From Aquilaria yunnanensis (taxonomy: Eukaryota > Streptophyta > Magnoliopsida > Malvales > Thymelaeaceae), in contig CM077597.1 in the NCBI GenBank assembly GCA_039654915.1, positions 54,526,001 to 54,590,000 of the forward strand: a DNA stretch of 64,000 nt, written 5' to 3'. The number at the start of each line of letters is the position of its first letter. Positions within the stretch are counted from its first letter, which is position 1. The notes below the pieces were generated by a model. The model was not told where the DNA came from and did no database searches. It saw only the letters and a program-made list of their open reading frames with translations. Made by a program: the position numbers and the translations under genes. Below, one piece after another: positions 22,906 to 35,029 of this stretch.

Positions 22906-25140
22906 ATGGCACAAAACACATCGACACTTTCGTTGCGATCGATCCTTGAGAAGGAAAAACTGAATGGGACCAACTTTCTCAAATGGTACCGAAACTTGAG
23001 GATAGTCCTCAAACAAGAGAGAAAGGCTTATGTCCTAGAGCAGCCCATTCCGAATGAGCCTGCTGCCACTGCTCCAAGAGCTGAAAGGGATGCTCACAAG
23101 AGGCATTCTGATGATGCTTTGGATGTTGCATGCCTCATGCTTATTACCATGGAATCTGAGCTTCAGAAGCAACATGAGAACATGGGGGCGTTCGATATGA
23201 TTGAACATCTCAAAATGCTTTTCCAAGAGCAAGCTAGGCATGAGAGGTTTGAGACCTCTAAGGCATTGTTTCAGTGCAAGATGTCTGAAGGAAGTCCCTC
23301 TTGGGTTTCGGGAGCCAAACAGTGCCGTGGAATTTAACCGAAACCCTCCAGGATCTATGTGAAACGGGGTAAACCGGGTGTTCGAAAATTTCCTACCTAA
23401 TTTTCGGTTGAGATCTTTCACTCAACTGTAGAGTCGAATCACAAAACCTGAACAGTTGACGTGTTTAGGCTCTCTATGGTATCCACACGAGCCTCTCGGG
23501 ATCACCACGCTTCCACCACGTCTCGACAGATGTGTTTCTCTTGCGCTCGCAGTGTTAGCTTGCGTCCTCCAAGGAATTGCAAGAGAAGAGTGCGGCTGTC
23601 CTTTTGGGAGGCTAGGGCAAGGAGACCTGCAAATTTCTCACTTAAAAGTTGTATTTATAGTGAGACTCAACTTCTAGGCCTAATGGGTTTCAAAGCCCTA
23701 ATCCAATTAGGATTTAATTTCAGACTTAATAATGGCTCAACTCCTTGGCCCATTATTAATACGAAATTAAAGTGAAACCATAACCCAAATAATTAGCCCA
23801 TGCACTCTAATGATCCAAATAGCTCTATGTGTGACCTAATAGGCTCTTGCCATGTTGGCAATGATCATAAATGACATTTATGATCATAAGCAATGAGCGG
23901 TGTCTAGCAACACATCATTGCTACCCAAGTGACAAGATTGTCGGTGAATCGACTAAACCTTTATGATCATCACCGATATATGCCATTGTCCCTTTGTCCA
24001 AGATATCAAGACTAAGCACGAGACATGGAATGTGTCACTCTCATATATCCCAATCTTTGGTTTCTTGATTACCGAGTAGACCAACTTAAACTGACGACAT
24101 TGATATCATATATCAACTCATCGGAGCATGCCAATGCATTTTCTAAGTCTCACTCTATCAAGGGGCCCAAAGACATCACTCCCGTTACATAGGAGGGACA
24201 AATCTCATCTTGATCATCCAAATCCCTCCGCATGATATGTGACATACCCAATGACCTCCTTCAAGTTCACTCAGTTACGAGCAACAAAGGAAAGTATCAA
24301 AGTATGTGACTTACATGTAGGGAACCTTGATGATCTTAGGTCGAAGGACTACATATACCACGATCACTATGAGAATCACTTATGACACTCATATAACGAT
24401 CCATGAAGTGTTCTCATGGTGGGTCGGTCCAGTACACAAGTTCTCCAACTTGTACCCATATGTAGACTACATATCTCATATTAGTCTCCACATATGCTAG
24501 TCATTATGTATTATTGCAACCCGCTCCACAATAATACTAGACTAGGGACGTTTAAGAATTTCATTATTCTAGGGTTACAATTATGTTTATTACGTTATGC
24601 AGAAACAAAACAACAAACAAATTTGCTGGATTAATGCCTCAATAAAATATCATGACTCAATGTGCAAAAATATAATCATCTCATGATTGACTTTTTTGGG
24701 CACAACACTAACAGTCCCGTGGGTCCTCATGTGGTCAAGATGATTAGGTACATTGAGAATCTTGAGAATTTGGGATTTGCTCTTCAGAAAGTTTTGGCTA
24801 TTGATGTAGTCTTGCAATCGTTGCCTGAAAGCTACAGTCAGTTCATCATGAACTATAACATGAACGACCTTGACAAGTCCCTCCCTGAATTGCTCAACAT
24901 GTTGAGAACTGTTAAGCAAAACCTTAAGAAGGCTAAGCCCATTTTGATGGTTCAAAAGGGCAAGGGAAAAGGAAAAGCCAACAAGAAGAAGGATAAAGCT
25001 AATGGAAAGTCCAATGCTAGTTCTTCTTCAGCTGCACTGAAACCAAAGGGTGGTGTGGCAAAGGAAGGGGAGTGCTTCCATTGTAAGCAACCTGGACACT
25101 AGAAGCGCAACTGTAAGCTCTATCTTGAAGAACTTGCTAA
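22906..25140 (+). pseudogene. Copia-1 gag, interrupted by a reverse solo LTR
   Basis: It starts ATG at 22906 (MAQNTSTLSLRSIL) and shows the copia gag blocks LNGTNFLKWYRNLR, HLKMLFQEQARHERFETSK and FQCKMSEGSP up to 23298. After the inserted LTR it resumes at 24714 (VGPHVVKMIRYIENL, LPESYSQFIMNYNMNDLDKS), then a Lys/Gly/Ser-rich stretch and one zinc knuckle, CFHCKQPGH-x-KRNC. The knuckle is broken: the codon after H is TAG (25100-25102), expected Trp. Gag forms the cytoplasmic particle and binds RNA. The TAG also cuts gag from pol. Confidence 0.92.
23299..24713 (-). repeat. Copia-family solo LTR, reverse orientation, inside Copia-1 gag
   Basis: 1415 bp, the reverse complement of the Copia LTR. 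The first bases are TCTTGGGTTTCGGGAG instead of TGTTGGG, and it ends AACACTAACA. It is flanked by a perfect duplication GTCCC (23294-23298, 24714-24718). No internal region remains, so it is a solo LTR left by recombination. With the 5' LTR it makes an inverted repeat of about 1.4 kb arms. Confidence 0.95.
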
Positions 25141-28100
25141 GGAAAATGGAAGTAAGACTTCCACTTCAGGTATTTTTGTTATAGAGGCTAACTTTTCTAC
25201 TTCCTCATCTTGGGTATTGGATACTGGATGTGGATCTCACATTTGTGCAAATGTGCAGGATCTAAGTAGAAGTAGAAGATTGGCCCGAGGTGAAGTGGAC
25301 CTACATGTTGGAAATGGAGCAAGGGTTGCTGCCTTAGCCGTAGGGACTTATGTTCTCACTTTACCTAGTGGATTAGTTTTAGAATTAGACAACTGCTACT
25401 TTGTGCCTACTAGTAGTAGAAATTTGATTTTTGTTTCTTGTCTGGACAAGAAAGGTTTTTCATTTATAATAAAGGACAAATGTTGTTCTATTTATTTGAA
25501 TGAAATCTTTTATGGTAGTGCTCAACTTAGCAATGGGTTGTATGTTCTAGACCTTGAAGATCCAATCTATAATGTGAATACCAAGAAGGTCAGATTAAAT
25601 GATTCAAACTTGACCTATCTCTGGCACTGTCTCTTGGGCCATATAAATGAGACCCGCATATCCAAGCTCCATAAGGATGGACTCTTGGACTTATTTGATT
25701 TTGAATCATATGAGACATGTGAGTCATGTTTGTTGGGCAAGATGACCAAAGCCCCATTCACAGGGCAAAGTGAAAGGGCTAATGACTTACTAGGACTCAT
25801 ACATAGTGACGTATGTGGCCCTATGTCTACACAAGCTAGAGGAGGTTTCCAATACTTCATTACTTTCACTGATGACTTCAGCAGATATGGCTATGTGTAT
25901 CTTATGAGACACAAGTCAGAATCCTTTGAAAAGTTCAAAGAATTCAAGAATGAAGTAGAGAATCAACTCGAGAAGAGTATCCAAGTGCTTTGATCAGATC
26001 GAGGTGGAGAGTACTTGGATCGAGAATTCCTTGACTATCTGAAGGAGTGTGGTATAGTATCACAACTCACTCCACCAAGCACACCTCAATGGAATGGTGT
26101 TTCTGAAAGGAGAAATCGAACTCTGTTAGACATGGTTCGCTCCATGATGAGTCAAGTTGACCTTCCAAACTCCTTTTGGGGACATGCTCTAGAAACAGCT
26201 GCTTTTACACTAAACCGAGTTCCATCTAAATCGATTCAAAAGACACCATATGAGATATGGAGTGGGAGGCGTCCCAATTTGTCTTTTATGAAGATTTGGG
26301 GCTGTGACGCTTATGTGAAACGTCAATCCTCTGACAAACTAGGGCCCAAATCTCAAAAATGCCTTTTTGTTGGGTACCCAAAGAGAGAATGGGTTACTAT
26401 TTCTACAATCCCTCTGAGTAAAAAGTGTTTGTTGCTCGAACTGGTGTCTTTTTGGATAAAGAGTTTATCTCTAAAGGAACTAGTGGGAGGAAAGTAGAAC
26501 TTGAAGAAATTCAAGAACAACAAGGAGACATCGAACCTGAAATAGAACCTGAACAGACACCACAAGATGTTGGGGTTCAAGAGTCTGTTCCTATAGCACA
26601 GAGCCCACGTAGGACTGGTAGGATTCGGCGTGAGCCCGAGAGATATGGATTTCTCGTGACTCACACCGGTGATGTGATGCTCATGGATCAAGATGAGCCC
26701 ACAACCTACCAACAAGCTATGTCGAGGCCTGACTCTGAGAAGTGGCTAATGGCCATGAAATCCGAGATGGAATCCATGTATGAAAACCAAGTATGGACTT
26801 TGGTTGACCTACCTGAAGGGGTAAAACCCATAGGGTGCAAATGGGTTTTCAATAAGAAAACTGACATGGATGGTAATGTGATTACCTTTAAGGGACGATT
26901 GGTCGCAAAAGGTTTCAAGCAAATTCATGGTATTGACTATGATGAAACTTTTTCACCAGTTGCTATGCTTAAATCCATCCGAATTTTGTTTGCTATTACT
27001 GCAAACTATGATTATGAGATGTGGCAAATGGATGTCAAAACTGCATTCCTAAATGGAAAGCTACTTGAGGATGTGTACATGACACAACCTGAGGGTTTTG
27101 TCACTCCTGAGAATGCCAATAAAGTGTGCAAATTGCAAAGGTCCATTTATGGACTGAAGCAAGCTTCTAGAAGTTGGAATCTTCGTTTTGATGATGCAAT
27201 CAAAGAGTTTGGTTTTATCAAAAATGAAGATGAACCTTGTGTCTACAAGAAGGTTAGTGGGAGCGCTATTGTCTTCTTGGTGTTGTATGTAGATGACATA
27301 CTACTCATCGGGAATGACATTCCTGAGCTACAGTCTGTGAAGACTTGGCTAGGGAAATGTTTCTCTATGAAGGACTTGGGTGAAGCAGCCTATGTGTTAG
27401 GCATCAGGATCTATAGAGATAGATCTAGAAAGCTTCTTGGCCTAAGTCAAAGTACATATATTGACAAGGTGCTAAAGAGGTTTAGCATGCAAGATTCCAA
27501 GAAAGGATTCTTGCCCATGTCACATGGTATCACTCTTTCTACATCTTAGTGTCAGAGCACAACCGAGGAGAAAGAGCGCATGAGTAAGATTCCATATGCC
27601 TCAGCAATTGGATCTATCATGTATGCCATGATATGTACTCGTCCCGATGTCTCATATGCTTTGAGCATGACGGGTACGTACCAATCGAACCCCGGTGAAA
27701 GTCACTGGACAGCTGTTAAGAACATCCTTAAGTACTTACGAAGGACTAAGGATGCATTCTTGGTCTTTGGAGGTGAAGATCAGCTCGTTGTAAGGGGTTA
27801 CACCAATGCAAGCTTCCAATCCGATAAGGATGATTTTAGATCGCAATCTGGTTATGTGTTTTGTATTGGTGGTGGTGCTATGAGCTGGAAGAGTTCAAAG
27901 CAAGAGACAGTAGCTAACTCTACAACAGAATCTGAGTACATTGCCGCCTCTGATGTTGCGAAGGAGGCAATTTGGATCAAGAAGTTCATCACTGAACTTG
28001 GAGTGGTTCCAAGCATTGTCGACCCGATAGATCTCTATTGTGACAACAATGGAGCAATCGCACAGGCTAAGGAACCTCGATCTCACCAGTGATCCAAACA

Positions 28101-28273
28101 CATACTCCGACGCTATCATCTCATCAGGGAGATCATCGAGAGGGGTGATGTAATGATATGTAGGACTTCGACATACAGCAACATTGCTGATCCACTGACA
28201 AAGCCCCTTACGCAGCAGAAGCATGATAGCCATTCTAGGTCCATCGGTATTAGATACATGGATGATTGGCTTT
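25141..28273 (+). pseudogene. Copia-1 pol (protease, integrase, RT, RNase H), broken
   Basis: Protease: WVLDTGCGSHIC (about 25210). GAG-pre-integrase block: LWHCLLGHINETRISKL (25620). Integrase: SDVCGPM, ITFTDDFSRYGYVY, then SDRGGEY and NGVSERRNRTLL with the catalytic D, D, E in place. RT: WQMDVKTAFLNG (27020), YGLKQASRSW (27150), LYVDDILLIG (27285). RNase H: STTESEY (27920), YCDNNGAI (28040), YHLIREIIERGDV (28120). Disabling changes: TGA at 25991-25993 (expected Arg CGA), loss of one base near 26384-26388, TAG at 27547-27549, TGA at 28090-28092 (expected Arg). Otherwise well conserved, so this is a fairly young dead copy. Confidence 0.95.
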
Positions 28274-28278
28274 TAGTG

Positions 28279-28290
28279 CAAGTGGGAGAT
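28279..28290 (+). other. Copia-1 polypurine tract
   Basis: CAAGTGGGAGAT immediately precedes the 3' LTR start TGTTAGTG at 28291. Confidence 0.85.
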
Positions 28291-28425
28291 TGTTAGTGTT
28301 GTGCCAAAAAAACCAATCATGAGATGATTGTATTTTTGCACATTGAGTCATGATATTTTATTGAGGCATTAATCCAGCAATTTTGTTTGTTGTTTTGTTT
28401 CTGCGTAACGTAATAAACATAATTG
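28291..28425 (+). repeat. Copia-1 3' LTR, first 135 bases
   Basis: It starts TGTTAGTGTTGTGCC and stops at ACATAATTG where Tat-A is inserted. The rest of the LTR continues at 38878. AATTG is duplicated on both sides (28421-28425, 38873-38877). Confidence 0.96.
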
Positions 28426-29175
28426 TGATAGCCAAAGGGCTATTGCCTCTATCTGACCCGAACTCGGAGCGTCAGGAAACGCGAGGAAGCTATTAGCCCC
28501 CCCGAGGTACTAAACAGACCGCCTTCGGAAACAGAGAATCAGCTATTGCAAGCCGAAGAGGATCTTCCCGAAGGTGGAACCCTGAATCAGGGAACTCCCC
28601 GAACTGCGGGCATATTTCCCGAAGGGGCATCGTCCGTACCAAAGGACGAGCTCGGCCAGGGACCTCGGGAGTACAGTATGAGCATTTAAGGAGCCTCTGA
28701 CATGCCGCCCACAAATGCTACATGTCACCTCAAACAGTGATTTGACACGCCGACACCGTCCAGGTCTTGTCACGACCTTTCTCGGTTCGAGACTCAAGGA
28801 GCCTGCCACCGGTTACTTGTCCCCTACGCCCAGAAATTCAGAGAACATCCGACCGAACATGTGTCGCGATCTGAACGGGCTGGACATTCCTATAAATACC
28901 AGGAAACAAACCCTGGTAAAAGGTTGGACTCCTCCCCCTTGAGAAAACACAGGCAAGCCCACTAAAAACTCTAGTGCTTCCCTCTTACCTTCTCAGGAAA
29001 CTGACTTGGGTGTCGGAGGCTCCTCCCCGGAAAAGCACCCCGGGGACCTCCTAACCCCCTTTTCTGCGCTTTGTAGGCACTTTCCCCTGGGAAACTCCAG
29101 CCCCAGACGCTCTCTTCCACAGGAAGTCCTCCCGGAAGTCACCATGCCTTCCAACGACGATGTCCCCGGACATCA
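28426..29175 (+). repeat. Tat-A 5' LTR
   Basis: 750 bp, TGATAGCC to GGACATCA, the same length as the 3' copy. It has a terminal hairpin (in the better 3' copy GATAGCC-GAAG-GGCTATC). A TATA box TATAAATA at 28891-28898 is a likely core promoter for sense transcription. Confidence 0.95.
28891..28898 (+). promoter_or_regulatory. TATA box of the Tat-A LTR
   Basis: TATAAATA, preceded by CATTCC. The same motif is in the 3' LTR at 38588-38595. It lies 278 bases before the LTR end, a usual place for an LTR promoter. Confidence 0.65.
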
Positions 29176-29195
29176 TTTGGCACCGTCTGTGGGAA
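29176..29195 (+). other. Tat-A primer-binding site
   Basis: TTTGGCACCGTCTGTGGGAA follows the 5' LTR directly. It is the same type as Tat-B 3807-3826. Which tRNA it pairs with would need a tRNA 3'-end comparison. Confidence 0.8.
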
Positions 29196-29344
29196 CCCGC
29201 TCTGAGGTCGCCGTCGTTGAAACTCGGCGTTCTAAGGACAAGGGACTCCCGAGGTCCCCGTCCGCGACTGAGAACCAACCGGCTGCTGGGTAAACACCCC
29301 CAGGGACTTCCACGCCTGAGGAAGAGCGCCCTCTAGTCATAACC

Positions 29345-30640
29345 ATGAGCTTCTTGCGCGAGTTTCAACGTTCTATTGTGGCTGAAATGACACAACAGAT
29401 AGATCGAAGGTGGCCCCAACAGGCTCAAGCCCAAAGGCCTCCTTCACCAGCACACCCTCGGGAAAAAAGCCCCAAACCAACTCATCGTAGTTCGGGATCC
29501 GGAGACCCGCGGGAGGAGTCTTCAACAGAAAACATGCCCCTCGGGGCACGGCTCGCGGGACAAGCAGGGTCAAGGCGACCCAAAATCACAAACAGGAGGA
29601 GCCAGTCGCCTGAGGCGAGGTCCCCATCCCCTCAACGCCGAACTCACTCCCCGAAGAGGCACCGACAATCCCCCCTGCCAGAAGAAGAACCTAGTGCCAC
29701 AACCCTTATGGAGAAAATATTGGCAAGGTTGGACAGGGTGGAGAAACAGGTGCCCGTAAACCCGTCTGGGCTAGGCTGTTTGGGACCTTTTATGGGGACG
29801 AGTCCCCATTCACCCAAGATGTCGTTGAGGCAGCCATGCCAGGTGATTTCAGAGTACCTCGGCTGGAAACTTATGATGGCCGTACTGATCCACAGGCCCA
29901 TCTGACCAAGTACAGACGCAGCATGATGATGCACGGTGCCGACGATGCTACCTTGTGCAAATGCTTCGAGGTCACTCTCAGTGGGCCGGCAACAGCCTGG
30001 TATAATTCATTGGCCCCAGGAACCATCACGGAGTTCCAGGAGTTGTCCACAGCCTTCACGCAGCAGTTTATCGGAAGTCGGCCAACGGCGAAGATGCCGG
30101 TTCAGATGTTCAACATAGCGCAAAGAATTGGAGAGACCATACGCGACTATGTCGAAAGGTTCAACAGGGAAGCTTTGAGCGTCCTGGACTTCCGGCCCGA
30201 AATACGCATCCTCGCCATGACATGGGGCCTTCGTAGGGACTCACAGCTGTTTTACGAGTTTTCTAAGGACCCCCCGGACACCCTCGGCGAATTTTACTGA
30301 AGGGCCAAACAGCACATGACAGCCGAAGAACTGAGAATGGGCGGACCAAAGTCCGATCACGCCCGTGCCGAATGGTCCAGCCAGCAAAACCGATATCCCA
30401 CCGAACAGGCAGGCCGACCTCGGAGGACGCGAGGAAGGAAACTCCCAATTTTGACACCCCTGAACACCACACGGACAAACATCCTCATGACAATGGAAAG
30501 GCAGGGGACGCAGGTTCAGCAGCCTCGGGCCATGACCACTAACAACAGAAAGAATATGAAGAAGTTCTGCCAGTTTCATCGCGGCCACGGGCACGACACC
30601 GAAGACTGCTTCCAATTGAAGAAGTATATAGAGTCGCTAA
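29345..30640 (+). pseudogene. Tat-A gag, broken
   Basis: Chosen start ATG at 29345 (MSFLREFQRSIVAEM). A Pro/Arg/Ser-rich N-terminal half is followed by a frame change between about 29745 and 29800. The capsid-like domain reads on in another frame: PRLETYDGRTDPQAHL, LCKCFEVTLSGPATAWYNSL, FTQQFIGSRPTAKM, IRDYVERFNREALSV. TGA at 30298-30300 interrupts it (an Arg CGA is the likely ancestor). A zinc-knuckle-like motif KFCQFHRGHGHDTEDC (about 30565-30610, C-x2-H-x4-H-x4-C) ends gag and is typical of Tat gag proteins. Confidence 0.9.
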
Positions 30641-33600
30641 TAAAACAGGGCCAACTTTGGCGTTATCTGCGCATGCCTTCCCTGAAAGGGAGAAAAGAGG
30701 AGGAAGGAAAGGCAGAAGATGAGGACTACGACTCCGACAGGCGGAGAAACCGAAGTCCGAAAAGGCGCCCCCCACCTCCAGCAGGAATCATACAGACAAT
30801 AACAACGGGACTCCCATCCTCGGAAAGAAAGAGGAAGGCCAGAGAAATAGCAGTCATGGAGTATCAAAATCAAACAAAAAAGCTGGCCCGAAAGAATGGT
30901 TCCGCTGTCATTTTTCCCCATGACGACCCATTGTTGATCATGGCGAGAATAGGAAACTGGGACATCAAAAGAGTGCTGCTCGATGACGGATCGAATGCCA
31001 ACGTCCTGTTTTCACACTTACTGTCGAGGTTGGGTGTATCTAGTAGCGACCTCAAGCCCGTCACCTCGCCTACCTTCGGGGTAGGTCCGGCCGAGCTACC
31101 CATCCTCGGTTGGATCGATCTCCCGTTGATGCTGAAAGGGACTTCGGTGATGGGGATAGAAGAGTTGTACGCCTCTACAATGGGAAGGTTCATCGTTATG
31201 GATGTCCCTTCATCGCACAACGCCATCCTTGGAAGACAGACACAGGGAAACCTGCACATTCACCCTGATGTCAAGTACTTAACTGTCACTTTCGCCGCCA
31301 AGGATGGAGATGCGAAAATCTTCATAGATCAAGGCGAAGTAAGGAAGGTGTTCGTCAAAACACGAAAAGCTCCAGCAAACAACTCTGTGCAAGCTGTGGA
31401 AGCAAAAGCAACAAAAAAGGGCGAGGCAGAGAGTCCCGTGAAGGCGGAAACGGAAACAGTAGAACTTGTCTCAGGTCAATCTACCCGAGTAGGGAAGAGC
31501 TTGACCGAAGGTGACAAGAAAAAACTTGTATCCTTTCTACTGGAAAATAAAGATCTCTTTGCCTACTCGCCGAAAGATATGCCAGGGGTGAACCCTGGCG
31601 TAATACAGCATAGCCTCAAAGTAAGTTTGGAAGCAAAGCCTGTCCGCCAAAAGAAACGAGGCTTCTTAGCCCATAAAAATAACTTCGTCAAAACCGAAGT
31701 CCAGCGCCTGTTAGATGCTGGTGTCATCAGGGAGGTCAAATACCCCGAATGGTTGAGCAACGTGGTTATCGCCACTAAAGAAGGAAGAAGCAAACTCCGG
31801 ATGTGCATCGACCTCAGAAACTTGAACGATGCTTGCCCAAAAGACTCATACCCTCTCCCACTGATAGACCAATTGGTAGATTCAACTGCCGAATACGGGC
31901 TCCTAAGTTTTTTAGACGCCTTTAGCGGCTATCATCAAATAAGGATGAACCCCGAAGATGAAGAAAGAACCGCCTTCATCACCGAGGGAGGAACATACTG
32001 CTACGTCAGAATGCCCTTCGGGCTTAAAAATGCAGGAGCCACCTACCAGAGGTTGATGAGCAAGGTCTTTAACGACCAAATAGGGAGAAACATGGAACTG
32101 TACGTTGACGATATGATAGTCAAAAGCAAGCTGCCTGATGACCACATTGCAGACCTAAAGGAAACCTTCCACAAGCTCAGAACCTTCGGGATCCGTCTCA
32201 GTCCCGAAAAGTGCATCTTCGGAGTGACCTCGGGAAAATTCCTTGGGTACATGGTATCAGAAAGAGGCATTGATGCTAACCTGGAAAAAATCAAGGCCCT
32301 ACTCGAGTTCCGAACTCCTGCCACAATAAAAGATGTGCAGAGACTCACTGGAAGGATAACCTCCCTCAGCAGGTTTATTTCCAGATACGGAGATCGGTGT
32401 CGGCCATTCTTCAAAGTCCTCACAAAGGCAGCAAAAAAGGAGGACAACCTCGGAGGTGATGACCATCCCTGGGGTGAAGATTGCCAAAAGGCCTGGGAAG
32501 AACTGAAAATCTACTTGGCCAGCCTGCCTACTCTGTGACAACCTCGCGAAGGAAAGCCGCTCGTACTATACCTCGCCGTCACAGAAAAAGCTTTGAGTTC
32601 GGTCCTTGTAAAAGAAGAGGGGCCAAAGCAATGGCCGGTCTATTATGTCAGCAAATCCCTGCATGGCGCCGAAATCAGGTATCCTTTGTTGCAAAAAGCT
32701 ATATATGCCTTGGTGCTGGCAAGAAGAAGACTACGACCATACTTTCAAGCTCACCCTATCATCGTCCGAAGTAGTTTACCACTCGGGATGTCATGAGAAA
32801 GGTGGATCATTCCGGAAGGCTCTCTAAGTGGTGTATAGAGCTTGGCGAACACGACATCGCATATGAACCTCGGAAAGCCATAAAAGCTCAAGCACTGGCA
32901 GACTTCATCACCGAAGTATCTACCACCGAGGATAGCCATCCGGATCCTGACGAAGGTGATCCCGAATGGACTTTGCATGTTGACGGAGCCTCGGGGTCCG
33001 AACACCAGGGAGCTGGCGTGATCATCAGGGGCCCCGAAGGCCTAGAGGTAATGAAGGCCATCAAGTTCAGCTTTAACGTCACCAACAATGTGGCTGAGTA
33101 TGAAGCCCTCATAGCAGGATTGCGCCTAGCCAGGAGAATTGGCATTCGAAATTTGAAAGCCCACAGCGATTCCCAGCTAGTAGTTCGGCAAACGGCAGGA
33201 GACTATGGGGCAAAGGACCCGACCTTGGCAAAATACCATGAACTGGTGGCAAAACTCATTCGGGAGTTCGATACCGTGCGAATCAAAAATGTGCCTCAGC
33301 GTGATAATGCCGAGGCAGACTGCTTGGCAAAATCAAAAATATACACCGAGGTGCTGGGTCACCCGAGAATCACAGTGCTGAGCATATCAACTTCGGGAAA
33401 AGGCTGGAAAGACCCGATAAATAGATACCTCGAGGACAATACACTCCCCGAAGACCCCAGTGAAGCTGCCAAAATCCGAAGACGCTCCGGCCGATTCTTC
33501 CTATTTGGTGAAGAGTTATATCGGCAGGGATATGCAAACCCACTACAGAGATGTGTCGGCGAAGAGGATACTGAAATGATCCTCGAAGAAGCACACGAAA

Positions 33601-34640
33601 GCGCTTCTGGTTCGCACATCGGAACCGACGCCCTTGCAGCAGTAATACTTCGCCAAGGATACTTCTGGCCTACCCTGAGAAAGGACGCAAGGCAGTTCGT
33701 CTAGAAATGCGGTAGTTGCCAGAGACACGCAAATATGCAGAGGACACCCTCGGAAATGGTGACTTCGGCAGATTATCCCTGGCCCTTCGCAGTCTGGGGC
33801 ATTGATCTCATTGGGCCGCTCCCAACAGCCCCTGGAGGCATAAAATTCTGCGGTGTAGCAGTAGACTATTTCTCCAAATGGGTTGAGGCAGAACCACTAG
33901 CGACTATCTCAGCAAAAGAAGTGCAGAAGTTCGTATGGAAGAACATCGTATGCAGATTTGGCATACCAAGGGTGCTAGTAGCTAACAATGGATCCCAGTT
34001 CATAGACAAAGGATTCCAGGAATTTATCAGCGACCTCGGAACAAAGATGCACTTCGCCCCAGTAGCTCACCCCCAAAGCAATGGGCAGGTAGAAGTATCT
34101 AATAGGACCATGAAAGAGGGTCTGAAAAAGAGACTGGGGGAAGCAAAACGGAAATGGCCAGGAGAACTCCAAAGTGTATTATGGAGCTACCGAACAACAC
34201 CCCGAAGAGCCACAGGGGAAACGCGTTTTTCGCTAGTCTTCGGTACAGAGGCCATCATCCCAATCGAGGTAGTACGACCATCAGTACGGGTGCAAGTGTT
34301 CGATGAAAGTGGAAACGACCTCGGCCTAAGAACAAAGCTTAACCTCGTCGGTGAACACAGAGAAATAGCCGAGCTGAGAAGAAAAGCTTTTCAGCAAAGA
34401 GTGGCCGCGACCATAAATTTACGAGCCAGGCGAAAAGGGATCAAGAAGGGAGACCTCGTTCTCCGAAAGGCTGACTTCGCACCCCGAAGGCCATCCCACG
34501 GAGTACTTCTCGCAAATTGGGAAGAGCCTTATCTGGTTCTCACCGAAGTACGAAAAGGTGTGTACAGACTCGGCGACGCCGGTGGCATAGAATTAAAAAA
34601 TACTTGGCATTCAGAGGCCTTGAAAAAATTCTATGCTTAA
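30641..34640 (+). pseudogene. Tat-A pol with second RNase H, broken
   Basis: The longest open piece is 30316-32538. Protease: VLLDDGSNANVLF (31000; usual D-x-G-S). RT: MCIDLRNLNDACPKDSYPLP (31800), FSGYHQIRM, MPFGLKNAGATYQRLM, LYVDDMIVKS (32100). RNase H 1: LALDE-type region near 32570-32700. Second, archaeal-type RNase H: TLHVDGASGSEHQGAGVII (32970) with NVAEYEALIAGL, AHSDSQLVV and DNAEADCLAK. Integrase: zinc region 33540-33730, WGIDLIGPLPT (33790), then VANNGSQF where the second catalytic Asp is Asn, then NGQVEVSNR. Breaks: TGA 32536-32538, frameshift about 32781-32786, TAG 33702-33704. It ends TAA at 34638-34640. Confidence 0.93.
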
Positions 34641-35029
34641 GGTTTCGTGGAAGAATTGTGTTGTACAAATTGGAGAAATATTCTAAGTACAAAAGTTTCT
34701 TAGAGAAATTTTTGAAGTACAAAACCAGAATTCCGCGAAGGTGCTCGCCGAAAAAAGCGCAGACGATTTTTCGAAGTCCCTTGAGCAATCATGTTCGGGA
34801 AAATTGGGAAATAACGAGCCGCGCAAAGATACTCGCCATGACAATTGTAGGTCCCGTTTCCCGAAGTCTTTTGAGTGAATGTGTTCGGGACAAAGGAAAA
34901 TGAAAAAACTTGCAAAAAGATTTAGCCAAAAAATCTTCATTAAAGATAAACTGGCTTACAAAGGTGAAGTGCCCGAAAAAGAAGCACAAAAAAATGAAGA
35001 AGAAAAAAGGAAAAGGCCCCTAAAACAAC
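34641..35029 (+). other. Spacer between pol and the antisense gene, Tat-A
   Basis: A noncoding 389-base spacer where convergent sense and antisense transcription would end. A degenerate direct repeat (GAAGTCCCTTGAGCAAT... near 34774 and GAAGTCTTTTGAGTGAAT... near 34862) ends each time in GTTCGGG. No gene is seen. Confidence 0.55.

Noticed and set aside
22906..28273. Copia-1 as an active element
   Set aside because: It has an interrupted gag, a stop in the zinc knuckle, several pol stops, a frameshift and a 3' LTR split by Tat-A.
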